Shown one piece after another: positions 48,845 to 61,811 of a DNA stretch of 64,000 nucleotides. The notes beneath the pieces were generated by a model. The model saw only the letters and a list, made by a program, of their open reading frames with translations. It was not told where the DNA came from and searched no databases. Within the stretch, counting starts at the first letter, position 1, and each line of letters begins with the position of its first letter. This DNA is from Blastomyces gilchristii SLH14081. Its lineage: Eukaryota; Ascomycota; Eurotiomycetes; Onygenales; Ajellomycetaceae. The translations under genes were made by a program, and so were the position numbers. The stretch covers positions 1,131,900 to 1,195,899 of the forward strand of contig NW_003101673.1 of assembly GCF_000003855.2 (NCBI RefSeq), given 5' to 3'.

Positions 48845-50321
48845 GACAAAGGCAAAGCCCATAAGGCACATCAGCGCTTTGATTCCCGTCCATGGACTTG
48901 TCGACTTGGCTCCTCTTATCCAGCGAGCCAGCGAGGATGATAAAGAGCTGTGTTTCAACAGAAAACTTCACTTCCATCCGATTTTAGATATATACCCGAT
49001 TTTAGATCTATACCCGATTTTAGATCTATACCCGTTTGTCATACATACTCTGTATATAGATCCCTTTCCAACCTGTCTCCCACAGGTCGTATATATGTAT
49101 TTATCATATTTTTCATGTGTTATATGTTATTGTTCAAGCATTTACAGCGTTGCTTTCTGGTCTTTTTTGTTTACCCACTGCCTATTCTCTCGAACCTGCC
49201 TTGGCAAAGTTTTGGCGGTTTCATGGCGTTTCTGGCAGGACGTCATCCTATATATGTATGTATGTATGAGGACTATCTAGGTGGTGGTTATTGCTTGCCA
49301 TTCCGCCATTGGTTCGATTGTGCATCCTCCACATTCAAGAAAAAATAAAATGCATAGTTATTTGGTCAGCTTATCTATTCATAATTCGATGTCTTCGCCG
49401 GTATCCAGGAGAACTAGAGGTTGTGCGTGGGCTGCAACAATCTACAAACCGCCTGGGAGGTGAAAGTCCAACAATGATACTAGAAGATTGATAGTGAAGT
49501 CGAGCTTAAATCCAACACTGTAGCCCTATTCGCAGGTGGGCAAAGACCTCCGCTGATAGATAGATTGTGTCTCGCTGGCCCTCCAGTATACCCATGCGTC
49601 TTTGACTTGTCCCGTTGAGTTATCTCCTCATTTCAGGGATGGAGAAATGTTGTAGACTCCCTAACTGTATGCCTTGTGAGGTCCCCCCGTATTGCATTTG
49701 ATCGGAATGAAGACATGGAGTCAGTCCGGCGGAACTCCAGTTGAGCCAAAAAGGCTTTTCTGTATCTTGGAAGAAGCACGATCTGGCGCCTAGAGTTTTG
49801 AAGAGGTATTTGCTGGAATCTTCGGTAGAAACACAGGTCAGGCCAGGGAATCATGCTAAACTGGGTTGTCATTTTTAGCAGAAATCGATGTTCGCTGCTC
49901 ATTTTGCAAACGGTTGGAGGATTTTATTTAAATAATAGCTCAGGAATAGCTGTCATATATGTTTTGTGCACTCCGCGATCCGTCCTCCAGCTTTCTTCTG
50001 GTTTTGGTTTCAGTATAGAGGCTGAGCCCGGATGGAATCTGAAGTTTAGTTAGTTGCTCGTATAAAAATGCGTCAGTAAGACATAAAAAAGATATTTTAA
50101 TTGCTTTTCGCATTGTTGCCTAGAGGCAGTCGTCAACGACTGAAATATTGGTCTTCGTTCCCCTTTATCGACCTTCACCTTTTGCCGATGCTTCAGTCAA
50201 CTAAATAATCGATTCATCACGTAATTAAACAAACTTAAAAGCAAAGTTTGAACTGAACCGACTCCTTGTTCATTATTCATCAGACGAGAGGACTGATAGG
50301 CAGTACAGATAGATATCACAG
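48845..50321. other. Intergenic region downstream of the p22phox-like gene
   Basis: 1.5 kb. Contains three tandem 18-bp units CCCGATTTTAGATCTATA (about 48978-49030), probably in the 3' UTR, and a (TATG)n-like stretch near 49250. No coding region recognised. Confidence 0.45.
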
Positions 50322-51377
50322 ATGGACAGCACAATGCCGTCCATTAACGACGACAACAGGCCCGATGGCGACAGCATACCCCCTTCGCCTTCATTTAAGG
50401 GGAACCTGGATCGCTTCATCTATGACTCTCCGCCCAAGAAAGCCCTCTTCGTGCAGCAGACACAGAGCTTAGGGGCAGGGCGCACGTTGAAGCGAACGTT
50501 CTCCAACAACGATGAGGTGGAGGTGGATGCAGTAGTAGTTTCTCAAGCAAGCACGCGCATAACCCGCTCCGTCTCCCGCGCTTCCGCAGGCCTGCTCTCG
50601 CCGTCGCCGCAAAAGAAAAGTCGATCTGAACCCTCCTCACCATCCCGTAGAACCTCCGGCCGCCAAACACCCAATACCAGCACCACCACAATCGCTGCTA
50701 GCAGAGCTCCCTTCGTATCAACTCCTAACCTCAGGTCCCCCGTATCTCCAGTATGCAACCTCCGCGACACCATTCCACACAACCTCGTCCTCCTCTTCAT
50801 AGGCGTTAACCCAGGCATCATGACCGGGCAAACAGGCCATGTCTACGCCCACCCTTCCAACCTCTACTGGAAACTCCTCTATTCCTCTGGCATAACCGAT
50901 TACCGCCACCCTCCCTCCGATACCTACCGGCTACCGGAGCTGTATAGCGTCGGCAACACGAACATCGTTGCCAGACCCACGAAGGATGCTAGCCAGCTAT
51001 CGAGGAAAGAGATGGATGACGGAGTACCGGTGCTGGAGAGGAAAGTGAGAGAGAAGAGGCCAGAGGCTGTTTGTCTTGTTGGCAAGGGCATTTGGGAGGC
51101 GGTGTGGAGGGTTCGGAGGGGGAGGGCGATTAAGAAGGAGGAGTTTAGGTACGGATGGCAGGATGAGGGGGAGAGGATGGGGAAGACGAAGGGGTGGAAG
51201 GGAGCTAGGGTGTTTGTAGCTACGACCACGAGTGGGTTGGCGGCTGGGATGACCATGGCGGAGAAGCAGGCCGTGTGGGATGAGCTGGGTGAGTGGGTGA
51301 AGAGGAGGAGGGGTGAGAGGGAGAAAGAAGGGATTCCGAAGGTGACGGCTGTAGATGAAGGTGATGAGGGGGATTGA
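50322..51377 (+). CDS. G/T(U) mismatch-specific DNA glycosylase (TDG/MUG family)
   Basis: Excises uracil or thymine from G:U and G:T mispairs, starting base-excision repair in the nucleus; the relative in fission yeast is Thp1. Intronless, 351 residues from ATG 50322. The first ~145 residues are Ser/Pro/Arg-rich and disordered. The glycosylase domain (about 150-325) opens with NLVLLFIGVNPGIMTGQTGH, matching GINPG of TDG/MUG, where the Asn positions the water. It continues YAHPSNLYWKLLYSSGITDY (family HPGN.FWK.L..SG). A second active-site block appears as VFVATTTSGLAAG, close to the NPS(S)/SGL loop. A charged C-tail follows. Convergent with NRDE2, 314 bp apart. Confidence 0.9.
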   Translation: MDSTMPSINDDNRPDGDSIPPSPSFKGNLDRFIYDSPPKKALFVQQTQSLGAGRTLKRTFSNNDEVEVDAVVVSQASTRITRSVSRASAGLLSPSPQKKSRSEPSSPSRRTSGRQTPNTSTTTIAASRAPFVSTPNLRSPVSPVCNLRDTIPHNLVLLFIGVNPGIMTGQTGHVYAHPSNLYWKLLYSSGITDYRHPPSDTYRLPELYSVGNTNIVARPTKDASQLSRKEMDDGVPVLERKVREKRPEAVCLVGKGIWEAVWRVRRGRAIKKEEFRYGWQDEGERMGKTKGWKGARVFVATTTSGLAAGMTMAEKQAVWDELGEWVKRRRGEREKEGIPKVTAVDEGDEGD

Positions 51378-51691
51378 TGATTGCGGGTGTGATTCTGTGC
51401 TCATTCATTTGGAAATAGGGGTTCTTGGTGTTTTGGCTCTATTTTTATTTTTATTTTTCATATATGTTGTGCAGTCCGCTTGGTGACCTTGCTTCTTGAT
51501 GGCGTCGTGAATGTATGGAGGACAATTCTCAGTAGGGTGTTTACAAAATAACATACAAGGCCTTGTTTTGCTATAAAGTTATATACACATTCTCAGAAGG
51601 AGTATCAGTCCAGACATATGCAAAGCGGATGCCCCTCAAAAGTAGAATACCGTTTATGTCACCCTCCACCTACCGCAATGCCTTCTCCATA
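51378..51691. other. Convergent intergenic region (TDG / NRDE2)
   Basis: 314 bp holding both 3' ends. A TTTTTATTTTTATTT stretch near 51442 could take part in 3'-end formation. Nothing else seen. Confidence 0.4.
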
Positions 51692-54600
51692 TCATGCTAG
51701 TTCATCATCACCACTACTCGCATCTTCAGGCATATGAAGAGGGAGACCCCTAGTGTCAGTAGTTCCGGCCCCCCCTTGGCCCCTGTCTTCAAACCAACCT
51801 TCCAAATCTACATGAATCCTCAACTCCTTCTCAACAAGCACATTCCACACTTTCCTCAGCTCGTCCGGTCCCATTACCTCTCGTAGTCCCCGCTCCCGGA
51901 ACGCAAGCATCACCAACTCCTTCGCCCACGGACAAGAACGTATCCCACGGTATAGGACCGCTCGTGCACGACCCCACTCTGACAGCGCAAGTTCGAAAAG
52001 TAGGTAGAGTTTCCAGGTGGATGCGCTGAATTGTCCGGAAGGAGTGGTGACGGCTGATTCAAAAGCAGCACGGGCGGAATGGACAGTCGACCCCGCTGAG
52101 ACACCTCGATGGAGTTCGGTGTATATAGAAAAGAGATGAGAGATTAGTGTCGATTTTGTCGAAAATCTCGTTGTTGAATTCTTGTCGTCGTCGTCACCAA
52201 TCCATGTTGTTGGGTGGGTATGTTGGCGCAGCAGGGAGCGGACGCGGTCTTCGATCCGGAAGCGAGATTCGTTCCAAGTAAAGAGGCTGAGGAATAAGGT
52301 GTTTTGCGGAAAGCGGGAAATACTATCTGTTAGCTCCGAGCGAAGGAGAGCGGGCTTGTATATCTTGGTTGAAGTTGCATGGTGATACAAAAGCTTCGCT
52401 TTCGCCTGGAGGAGCAGTTCTCCGAATTCCGTGTTTTCTAGCCGATGTTCAACGAGCCGGGAATGACTGGTGCCGTAAACGTTCATAGCAGCGTCAATGT
52501 CGAGTCTCGTAGCCAAATAGAGCAACAATGCGAGGCACTCTACGGCACTGACAAACACGTTAGGTTTGCGAGAGGTGAGACCATGCTCCCGAATTTCAGT
52601 GAGGATCTGGGTAGAATGTCAGCAATTTTCAGAAAATACTGTTAGGCATGCTTACCCTTTGAGTCTTGAGTAATCCACCAGGCTTAATATCTGTGGTGGA
52701 TTTCACGTCATCGGCAAAGGCGCGTGGATCTATAGTGCCGCTAAAAACTGCAAGTAACAATCGAAGCGCTTTGTCGTTGTTATGGTCGGCGAGAATCTCC
52801 CACAGCCAAGTTCGCCATAAGAGTATGCTGCCTACTTTATCCTCTTCCTTGAAACTGTCGCTCATCGATAAGGCTGTGGTCCAAACATGCTCCGCTGCCG
52901 TTATCTGACCACCGCGACATTCAATCAGAGCGTAGGCATTATATAGCCGCAGGTTCGCGGAACGTTTCTTCAGAAGATTCTTCGCATATTTTTTTGCCTC
53001 CTCAGCACTGGAAAGGAATTCAAGGGCAACAGTAAACTCTGCAAGATCATCTTGCTCAGGCAAACGATTCACCAAGTGTCGCAGTGTTCTCTTAACCCAT
53101 TCCCCGTCAAGAGGGCTGTGATCATTCAAATACGTGCTCTGCCAGGTTCGAAGTTCTGAAAACCAGGCTTCATTGCCAAACAATGTGTCCGAATTGTTTA
53201 AAAAGGTGGGGAGGGGAAATGCGTTTAGTTGGTCTTGCACAGTATCTTGTCCGCCATGGACCATATCCGAGAACCACCTCGACGATTGATCATCGAAATC
53301 ATCTAGCAAATTGTTACGAATAAATGGATCTCTGCGCCATTCGGTGAGAATGCCTGATTTCCTAGATGTTGCTAGAGGAGGGAGTCCACAGAACATCATG
53401 AAAGCACCGATCAGTAAATCGGGTGTATGGGAGAATGGAATAAGAAAATCACTGATATCCGAGGACAATATCACTCGGTATGGGTCGTCTTCTTGAACAT
53501 CGTCCAAGGAGCGAGCCGGCAGGCGCGAATGGCGAATTTTCCATCGTTCAGATTGCTCCCAGGATTCAAATATCGACCTTTGATCTATTTCCCGGCTAGT
53601 AGGGTCTGACTTGGGATCAGGAGCTGCACTGGCCCCACTGTCCCAGCCTTTTGCCCCAATTTCACCTATTCTCGGTATCTCACTGTCCCAAAATTCACAA
53701 AAGGCAGGTATCGCAGTCGCGGGGTCTTTTGATATATCAAATGATGTGGGATGGAAGAAATTAAATTCCAAAACTGCTTGCCATAGACCGACAGCATGCT
53801 CCACATATCCCGCCTCTCGCATAAAGCGACTTAGTCGCAGGATAAGATAAACGTTGATGATGTTGAGCTCTGTGCCGCCTTTGCGCAATCCATTGATCTT
53901 CAAACAGTCGATGAAAATCGACCGGCATTGCTCGTAGGTAAAATTAACAAAACGGGTTTGCTGAAAGTCCAAATATTTAATCCAAAGGTTCATGTAATCC
54001 GGGTTCGCTTGTAGAATGGTCTTCCACTTGTTCGAGAGCGTTTTGGTGTCATATAACGTTGCCGCTTCCTCCATCATACCAAGAAGGAGACGATCTCGAC
54101 GAGCTTCCCGTGGCAATTTATTCAATGCTTTCTCGTATATTGATATTTTAATATCAGCAACGCTCCTTTTCTCTGCCGTAGTAAGTCTGCGCAGCCCGTC
54201 ACTAGTAGCAACTCCAACCAACGAGTTCTGGTGTTCAATGAGCTGCAGCCAGCCTTCAACGTCATCCGGGTGTTCTGTGACTCTTCTGGATAAATCGGCA
54301 TTGCGACGGCGGGCATTTTCATCATCAGAAACTAAATCTGAGTCTGAAACAGCTTCCAAGCCCTCGGGAGGTTCCTTGGATGGTTTAACTTTGCCTTCGA
54401 TTGATCTGTAGTCAGTACCATTGTCCTCGGGTGATGATCCCCTGGGGTGCATATCCCCGCGAAGTCTCCTACGTTTGCTAGACACATCGGAAGTTAATGG
54501 CAAGAAATCTCTCTGAGCGTCAATAGACGAGGTATGCTCCGAGTCTGGCCTGACTCGAAATTTCGCCTCTCGTTTTGGCTTCTTTCGAAGGAATTCTCTA

Positions 54601-55167
54601 TATTGTTGCTTTGGACTATCATAAACAGCCGTACTGTGTCTGATTATCACGGTATTTCCATCCTCATTGTCGCGATCAATCCTGTAACCTGGTGGCAATC
54701 CAATAACACTCCCTGACCCCGAGCGGAAATATTGTGGAACACTGTAACGATTTATACTGCCGTATTCCACATTGTATTTATCACCCTGTCTATCTATTAT
54801 GAATAATTCCTGCTCGTCGCGTTTATTTGGCCATTGCTGGGTGCGTTCACGCCGCTCTATTTTGGAGGAGTAAACCGTGTTGCTATCCCTAGGATGCTGC
54901 CCACGACAGTGATCTGGTACATCCTTCCGCGAACGAGAATGATCTCTACGTCGTGAATGTCTAGACTCATGTCTAGACCGTTCATGTCTGCTGGAAACTG
55001 TTCCCCTTCCATGTTCAGAGCTGACATCTGCGGTCGCCGCAGTTGGTCGGAAGCTCGCGAACTTCGGGACTGGCTTCTTTTCCTGAAACAGTATAAATTA
55101 ACCTGCATTCTGGTGTAAATATAAATCCTATTTGCGAAATACGCACCTTTGAGTTCCCTGAATCCAT
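51692..55167 (-). CDS. NRDE2-family nuclear RNA-regulation protein
   Basis: NRDE2 acts with the nuclear RNA exosome/MTR4 system and in nuclear RNA silencing or heterochromatin in other eukaryotes. Three exons: 55167-55147, 55082-52656, 52606-51692; 3,363 nt, 1,120 residues, both introns phase 0. The micro-exon encodes MDSGNSK. An Arg/Ser-rich N-terminus follows. The family block FIIDRQGDKYNVEYGSINRYSVP then GLPPGYRID lies around 120-150. HAT/TPR-type helical repeats begin at HPDDVEGWLQLIEHQNSLVG and run to the C-terminus (SRFPQNTLFLSLFTWNESRF, then WGRARAVLYRGIRSCPWAKE), ending in an acidic tail. Length is typical. ATG 55167 is supported by splice fit and by the divergent Utp10 start. Confidence 0.9.
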
Positions 55168-55490
55168 ATCCAAGAAGCGCCCATAGCTGTCTGTGTCTTT
55201 GCCCCGAAGGCCGAGCCGAGTTGTATATCACGGTCGGATGCACTTGCTGTTTAGGGAAATAAAGCCTCGGGAAAAACTTCCGTTTTGGTCACAGAATTTT
55301 TGCGGCAACTCCAAATATTATATTTAATTTTGCACCAGATAGGTTTTGATTCCACCATCACAACCGCCCCGGAGGAATTTCCACGACAGCTAGCAGACGG
55401 CCTTCGGAGTTATTATATGACATTTAGTATGTTACTGGACATGGCCTTTTCCCCCTAAAACTTCAAAATCTCCCTGAACGGTTAATCACA
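55168..55490. promoter_or_regulatory. Bidirectional promoter region, NRDE2 / Utp10
   Basis: 323 bp separate the two divergent start codons, so core promoters must overlap or adjoin. No specific site was assigned. Confidence 0.5.
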
Positions 55491-58400
55491 ATGGCGTCCT
55501 CGCTCGCCGCGCAGCTATCGCAAATAGCTGCAACCTCGACGCACCAGCTTGATTTGAAAGCCCAACGGGTTGCCCACTCGAAATCTTTGCTGTTCGAACA
55601 GAGGGATGCGGTATCTCAGAGCTTTGATACTATTTACCAAATATGTCATGAAGGATTCCAGGAATTATGTGCGCTTGATTCAAGATTTGTGAGATTCCGG
55701 CGTACGATATTCAGCGAACAGAGCAAGTCAGAGGATAGGCTTGAAATGAATGCAGAACAAAATCAAGAGCTGGATACTGTGTTGGAGGAATTTCTGGCAC
55801 TTGTCGGTAGCCGTCTTCTACTTCAACCAGCCATCAAGGCGGTGGAGTGGCTGGTTCGTCGATTCGGGTATGTTTGCAATCCCTATGCCTCACTCACTCT
55901 GCTGGAGCGAGTCTTAACTAACATGAATCATTCAGAGTTCACGAGCACAATACCGCCTTCGTCTTACTCACATTTCTTCCGTACCATACAACTGATTTGT
56001 TCAAAGTACTTCTTTCGATTTTACCCGAAAACCTCCCACCGGCTTTCAAAGTTTTAAACCCTTATAGACGGAGTTTGACCCTCCCACCTCGGCATCCGAT
56101 TGTCCATAGCGCCTCAACGAATAAACTTTTTTTCTCTTCCCTAAATAATTATGTTTTGCAGGTCAGCAAGGCTCAGGCACATTATCAAGGGCTTCTATCA
56201 TTTTGGGCTGGCGTTGTAACGGAAGCTCTGGCCAACATGCTGGACTCCGCGAGCTCTGGAAGACGAGAGGTGGAAAGAAGGAATAAGGAGGATGTTTTGC
56301 TTCAGATCCTTCCGGTATTGCATAGCGGATTTGGACTCACAAAAGCCCCCGAAATTATCATCGGTTGTTACATGCTCTGTGTTGTTATCGCAAAGAAGAC
56401 CTCGCTGGAGGATACCGTGTTGGACGGACTCTTGGAGGCTGTCGCTGGAACCTGGACCCAGGAGACTCGATTGGCAGCAATGACATGTTTATCCGTCCTA
56501 GCGCAACACAAAAGTTCCCAGGAACTTCCCCGGAATGTTGTCAAGTCTATCATTTGTTTCGAAAACTCCCTCGATTTGATTTCTGAACTCTGCGCACGAT
56601 CCTCGGTGACTGGATTACTTCTTGGTTTGATACATGGATGCACCAAGGATATTAGTGAGCAGAAAGATCTGGCTCCGTTGAAATTCGTGAACAACATTAT
56701 ACAGCGTGACATTTTAGAGCCAGAAGCTCTAATTCAGGCAATGGTTATTGTTCTTCGAGCAGCCAACGATGTACAAAAATCCGGCCGTATGGTCGAAGAA
56801 AGCCGGACAATTCTCTCGGAAATTATCCAGCACTTTACTGAGTCCGAGTCTTTGGCCCCTTTACTCCAAAATGCTATTCAGGAATCGAGCATTGATATTA
56901 ACGCATTAGAGATGGGTCTTGAGACGGTTATTGAAAGTAATCAAATTCTAATGACCATCGAAGATGTCGAAATGGAAGACGTTGCGGACACCGGTGAAAA
57001 GGAAGATATGTTTGCTAAGTCCCTGGAGGGAATCCCCAAATCTACCAAACAGGCTTCCTTTCTTGAAGGACCACATTCGGCGATTTATGGTCAACTGGCG
57101 CACACATTTGTACTTGCGATTGGGAACAAGGAAAAGCTATTGCAATTTATTGATTTGCCCATTTTAAACCGGGGTTCAGCTCTTCAGGATACTCTGTATC
57201 TCTCTTTCCTCATGCGCTTTTGCTCTGGGCCATACTCGCCGGCAAGCAGAGCAGCAGCTGTCCAACTTATGGCAGACTGCCTCACTGAGAATGCCTCTAG
57301 CTGCATTGACATGCAAGCAACTCTACCATATATAATCTCAGCGCTCTGTGATCCGTCCGAGAGGGTTCGAAGAGAAGCAGCCAGCCTGCTTGCCGCTTTT
57401 GGACGCAGTTGCGCAAAAATCAAGAAGGAGGACGAGCACAAGCCCCAGCGCTGCTGGGGCTACAATACTCTCTACGGGAAGACCGAGCGATCTAAATCTC
57501 TTCGGTGGTTATCTCCACGAGACGTATATAGAGTTGCCCATCGTGCCTTATTGCCTGCATTAGAGGAATACGTACTGGAGCCGGCCCAGATAAGAAACGT
57601 GTTGGAGAGCGCAATTCGTGGGACATCTGCTTCTGGCGCCGACAATACTAAGACTCTGGATTCTGAACTAAAAAAGACAGTTCGACTAGACTTATTTATT
57701 TTCTTGTGTTCCCATACGATTATCACCCCCCTTTATGCAGTAAAACTTCGTTTGCTCAAAATTCTCAACCGTCTTGGGAAAGTTGGTTCTACTTCTCGTA
57801 CAGAGGAACTTTCTCCTCTTCTTGACCAATGGAAGCTCTTAACCGATGACGACATAGTGAAAATCGCCAATACAGAACAAGTGGATGTCCATGAGTTGGA
57901 AGAGCAGGTCCTTGACACTGTTTCTGGAAAGCGCAAGAACGCAGTTGATATTCTCCTCTCATCCGTTACGTCTCAATCTAACACTTTAAGGCCGGCCTTT
58001 GCACACGCTGTTTTCAAGCGCCTCAACGAGATCTGGCCATCACTTACAGAGGACAGTGAGGTCAGTGCTGCCGATACTTTCCTCCAAATGGCTCTAGGGC
58101 TCTCTGCTGGAAATGAAGGACTATCGAATCTGTGCAGAGACCTCCTTCGGACAGTCGATCTCTCTGGCCCTATCCTTAATCACTTCCTTTACAAGATCTC
58201 TACCGCCGTAATTGACACGGAGCCGCAAGCACCTGCGGCGAAGCGACGGCGGACTAGTCAGAATAATATGGTTGCAATGACCACGAGAGATCCGAAGGAG
58301 TTAAGTCAGATTATCGGAAAGGTCACATTTATCCTGGAACTTATTGATGGGTCAAATCCGGAAAATTATCCTCAGCTCTTAGGGGGACTTTTCCAAACTC

Positions 58401-61343
58401 TTGCTGCCGTGCACCACTTGAAACTACAGCTTCAGGCAGAAATGAGCTACCTACTCAGTCTTGTTCTCGGTATCATGCTTGCTATTATTAACAAAGCGAA
58501 ATTGTTGCCCAAACATAACCTGGATACCTCAGTCATTCGTGCGGACATGATCATCGATTGCATTCGCACATCCCAGAGCCCGCAAGTTCAAAACACGGCT
58601 TTATTGTTAGTAGCAGGGTTGGCTACAATATCCCCAGAAATTATCCTCCATAGCGTAATGCCAATATTTACGTTCATGGGTTCCAACGTTCTGAAAAAGG
58701 ATGATGAATACTCAGCTCTTGTCATCGACCAGGTATGTTGTGACCTTCGTACTTAATTTCTTATTAGAAGCATCTAACAAACTACGGTTAGACAATCGAT
58801 CAAGTGGTTCCTCCACTTATACAATCATTGCGTAATCAAAAGAGGGACGTAGTGTCCGGTACCTCAGAACTTCTTCTCAGCTTTACTGCTGCATTTGAGC
58901 ATATTCCATCACATCGCAGGTTGAGACTTTTTGAAGCATTGATTACGAAACTGGGTGCCGGGGATTTCCTTTTCGCCGTGTTCGCAATGCTTGCAAATCG
59001 ATACGGAACGGATCGGGATGTAGTAGGGTTGATGACTTCCCTTGCAGCTAACACTGGTGTAGAACTACAGCTTAACGTGAGTTACACGGCATGTTTGGCT
59101 CGTGTTGTATTATTCTTCTGCTAACTTTCGCATTGCAGTCATATACTAAGTACCTGGACCTTGTTGCGGACGCGTTACTTCCTAAGCCGAATTTGTCCCG
59201 CACGCTTCTTGGGGTTGGTGGCGAGGATGGCCGAGATCCGCCCAGAATAGCGGCTGATCTGCTGCAAGCGTTATCCCACCTTCTGCAAAGCACATCACTG
59301 AAAACTCAAATGACGAAGATTTTCACTTCTGATGATGCCGATGTGGCCCCTATCCACAACCTTTTCTCTCGCATCTTGGAGCAATTGCTCGCTCTGTCTG
59401 ACACCGTTCGAGCCAATAAACCAGTTAGCAAAGCCTGCGGTGATGCCTTGGGATCCCTCCTAGGGACTTTGTCATTGATTGACTTCCTCGATACCATCGA
59501 AGTTCTACTTCGACGGCCCGATGATGACCTGCGCAGAAGAGTATTGAGACTACTAGAGAGCAGATTAAACCAGAGCCACGAGAGAGATTCCGCCTCTCAA
59601 TCCAGGGTTTTGGCGTTTCTACCTACCCTTGTCGGTATACTTGAGAGCTCTCATGATGTTCTCTTGAAACATGCCTCCGTTGCTTGTATTGATAAGATAG
59701 CGGAGAAATACGGAAAGAAAGATCCAACATCCGTAGTAGAAGCAGCTAAAGTGGTTGCTGGCGAGAATTGTATTGGCCAACCCGATGACCGCATCCGTGT
59801 GATTGGAATCTTATATCTTGCTTCTGTGACGGAAGTTGTTGGCGAAGCGATTATTCCAGTCCTCCCTGCGGTCTTTTCACGAGCCTTTGGGCTCCTAAAG
59901 GGTTGCCTGGAGTCCAACAAGAAAAATGCAGAATTGCATGACGCAATTTACTCCCTTATCAGTGCCCTTATTACGCATGTTCCGTGGATGATATCCGATG
60001 ACCATCTCAACAATATCCTTTGCCTATCTTTCAAATCAGCAGCTGCAAATCTTCCCGAAGACTCCAACGAGAACCGCCACGAAGCATTGAACCTTCTTGC
60101 AAGGCGTCTTGATGTTAGCGAACTCTTTAAAGCCGTCGAATCCAATTGGTCGTTTGCTGTGTCCGAGGGACCTCAGGTAAGCTGATTTTTCCAATTCCTC
60201 CTACGTTTTTGGAATTAATTTACTCATCATGTTGCAGGCTATCGGTGAGGTACTGGAGGTTACAAGCCTCGCTATTGAAAAGAACCCAAAATCGTCAACC
60301 GTCAAAAATGTCCCCACTTTGACCAAACTATTGGAGAAAGCTCTCGATATTCGTCGTACACAGTTCTCTCAGCCAACAAAGAGCAGTTACGGAGAGGATG
60401 ACGTTAATGACATCGAAAGCCAAGTGAACGATATGGGGATCAAAATGATTTACAAACTAAATGACACCGTCTTCCGCCCATTGTTTGTCCAGTTAACGGA
60501 GTGGGCAGCGGGCGGGCTTCCTAAATCGGATGGCTCAGGAAGGCTCCTGAGACTTACCACTTTCTACAAGTTCCTCGGGGCTTTTTTTGGCACTCTCCAG
60601 GTAACGTACACTCAATCCTTGCAATTTGCATGATCTGTATGGAACTAATGTTCAACCCCCCATTCTAGTCTATTGTTACTAGCTATTCCAGCTACATTAT
60701 TGAGAGTACAGTTGAAATCCTAAAGACCGCACGATGCAACGACAAGGACTCTAGAGGGCTATGGCTAGCCACTATGCGTATGCTTCGCAGCTCTTTTGAG
60801 CACGATCAAGATGGTAAGCAAGATGCCCCCCCACAAAAAAAAATTCCTTGTTTCCACAGCTGATAAATTTTAATATGACAACCTCACTAACAACCGCGAG
60901 CAGAATTCTGGCAATCCCCCACCCATCTAGCAGCCATATCCGGCCCTCTGGTCACGCAACTCTCCCACTCTACCAACCAATCAAGCCTCAAACTCATCAC
61001 CGCCGAAGCCATCCCCACCATCGTCGAACTCGCCGCCGCGGCGGATTCACCGGACAACCACAAGGAACTCAACTCTGCAATCATGAAACTCATGCGTCCC
61101 GGTGTTAGTAGCACGGGTAGAAACGGTGGCGACAATCCGTACACTCGCCTTGCTGCTGTAAAGTGCGAGTTCAGCCTGACAGAGCGCCTGGGTGAAGAGT
61201 GGCTAGCATTACTACCTGAGATGCTGCCGTACATCAGTGAGCTGATGGAAGATGATGACGAGAACGTTGAGAAGGAGGTGAGGAGGTGGGTTTTGGCTAT
61301 TGAGGAGGTGTTGGGCGAGAAATTGGATGATATGTTGGTATAA
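55491..61343 (+). CDS. utp10: U3 snoRNP-associated protein 10 (Utp10/HEATR1)
   Basis: Large HEAT-repeat component of the tUTP/UtpA part of the SSU processome, needed for pre-18S rRNA transcription and processing in the nucleolus. Seven exons: 55491-55867, 55936-58732, 58792-59076, 59139-60176, 60238-60600, 60669-60813, 60904-61343; 5,445 nt, 1,814 residues, the usual size for fungal Utp10. The start MASSLAAQLSQIAATSTHQL is typical. Then VHEHNTAFVLLTFLPYHTTD, LPPRHPIVHSASTNKLFFSS and HYQGLLSFWA, with HEAT repeats throughout. The mid-region has VPPLIQSLRNQKRDVVSGTS...AAFEHIPSHRRLRLFEALI. The conserved C-terminal domain has MIYKLNDTVFRPLFVQLTEW and ERLGEEWLALLPEMLPYISE. All introns are short with consistent phase. 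Confidence 0.96.
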
Positions 61344-61811
61344 AAAAAAAGGGAAGGAAAAATGAAATTTCGTTGTTACGGCTTTTTTTTTCTTGGTGCA
61401 TCTCTGCGCTTTAGTTTGGTTCAATTGCATTTGTTGGTCATTCTATAATTGCAGAACGCAGTTTCATGTTGTATATACGCATGATATAAATATTAGACAT
61501 AGATTCAAATATCCTACTCTGCTTGCCTAGTTGCTGCAAATTGCCTATTGCTATCTTCATCAGGGAATTCTTCGCATGATTTTCAAAGAGAACATCATCG
61601 TTCACAGGGGTATAATGTAGGAAATCAGCAGTTTATCCTCTCAACTGTGGCGTCTTTACAAATTATCTGAGCCAAAAATGTGATAGGTAGGGCCTGTACC
61701 CGCCCAGCGATCATCCGTGTGAAAGTGAAAGAGAATGTCTTCCCAAAGTCGAATTATTCTTGCAGTCTCACCAGCCATGCCTCGACAAGTTAACAGGACA
61801 ACCCAGAAAGC
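61344..61811. other. Convergent intergenic region (Utp10 / nitrilase)
   Basis: 468 bp with the two 3' ends; A/T-rich tracts follow the Utp10 stop. No gene seen. Confidence 0.4.
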
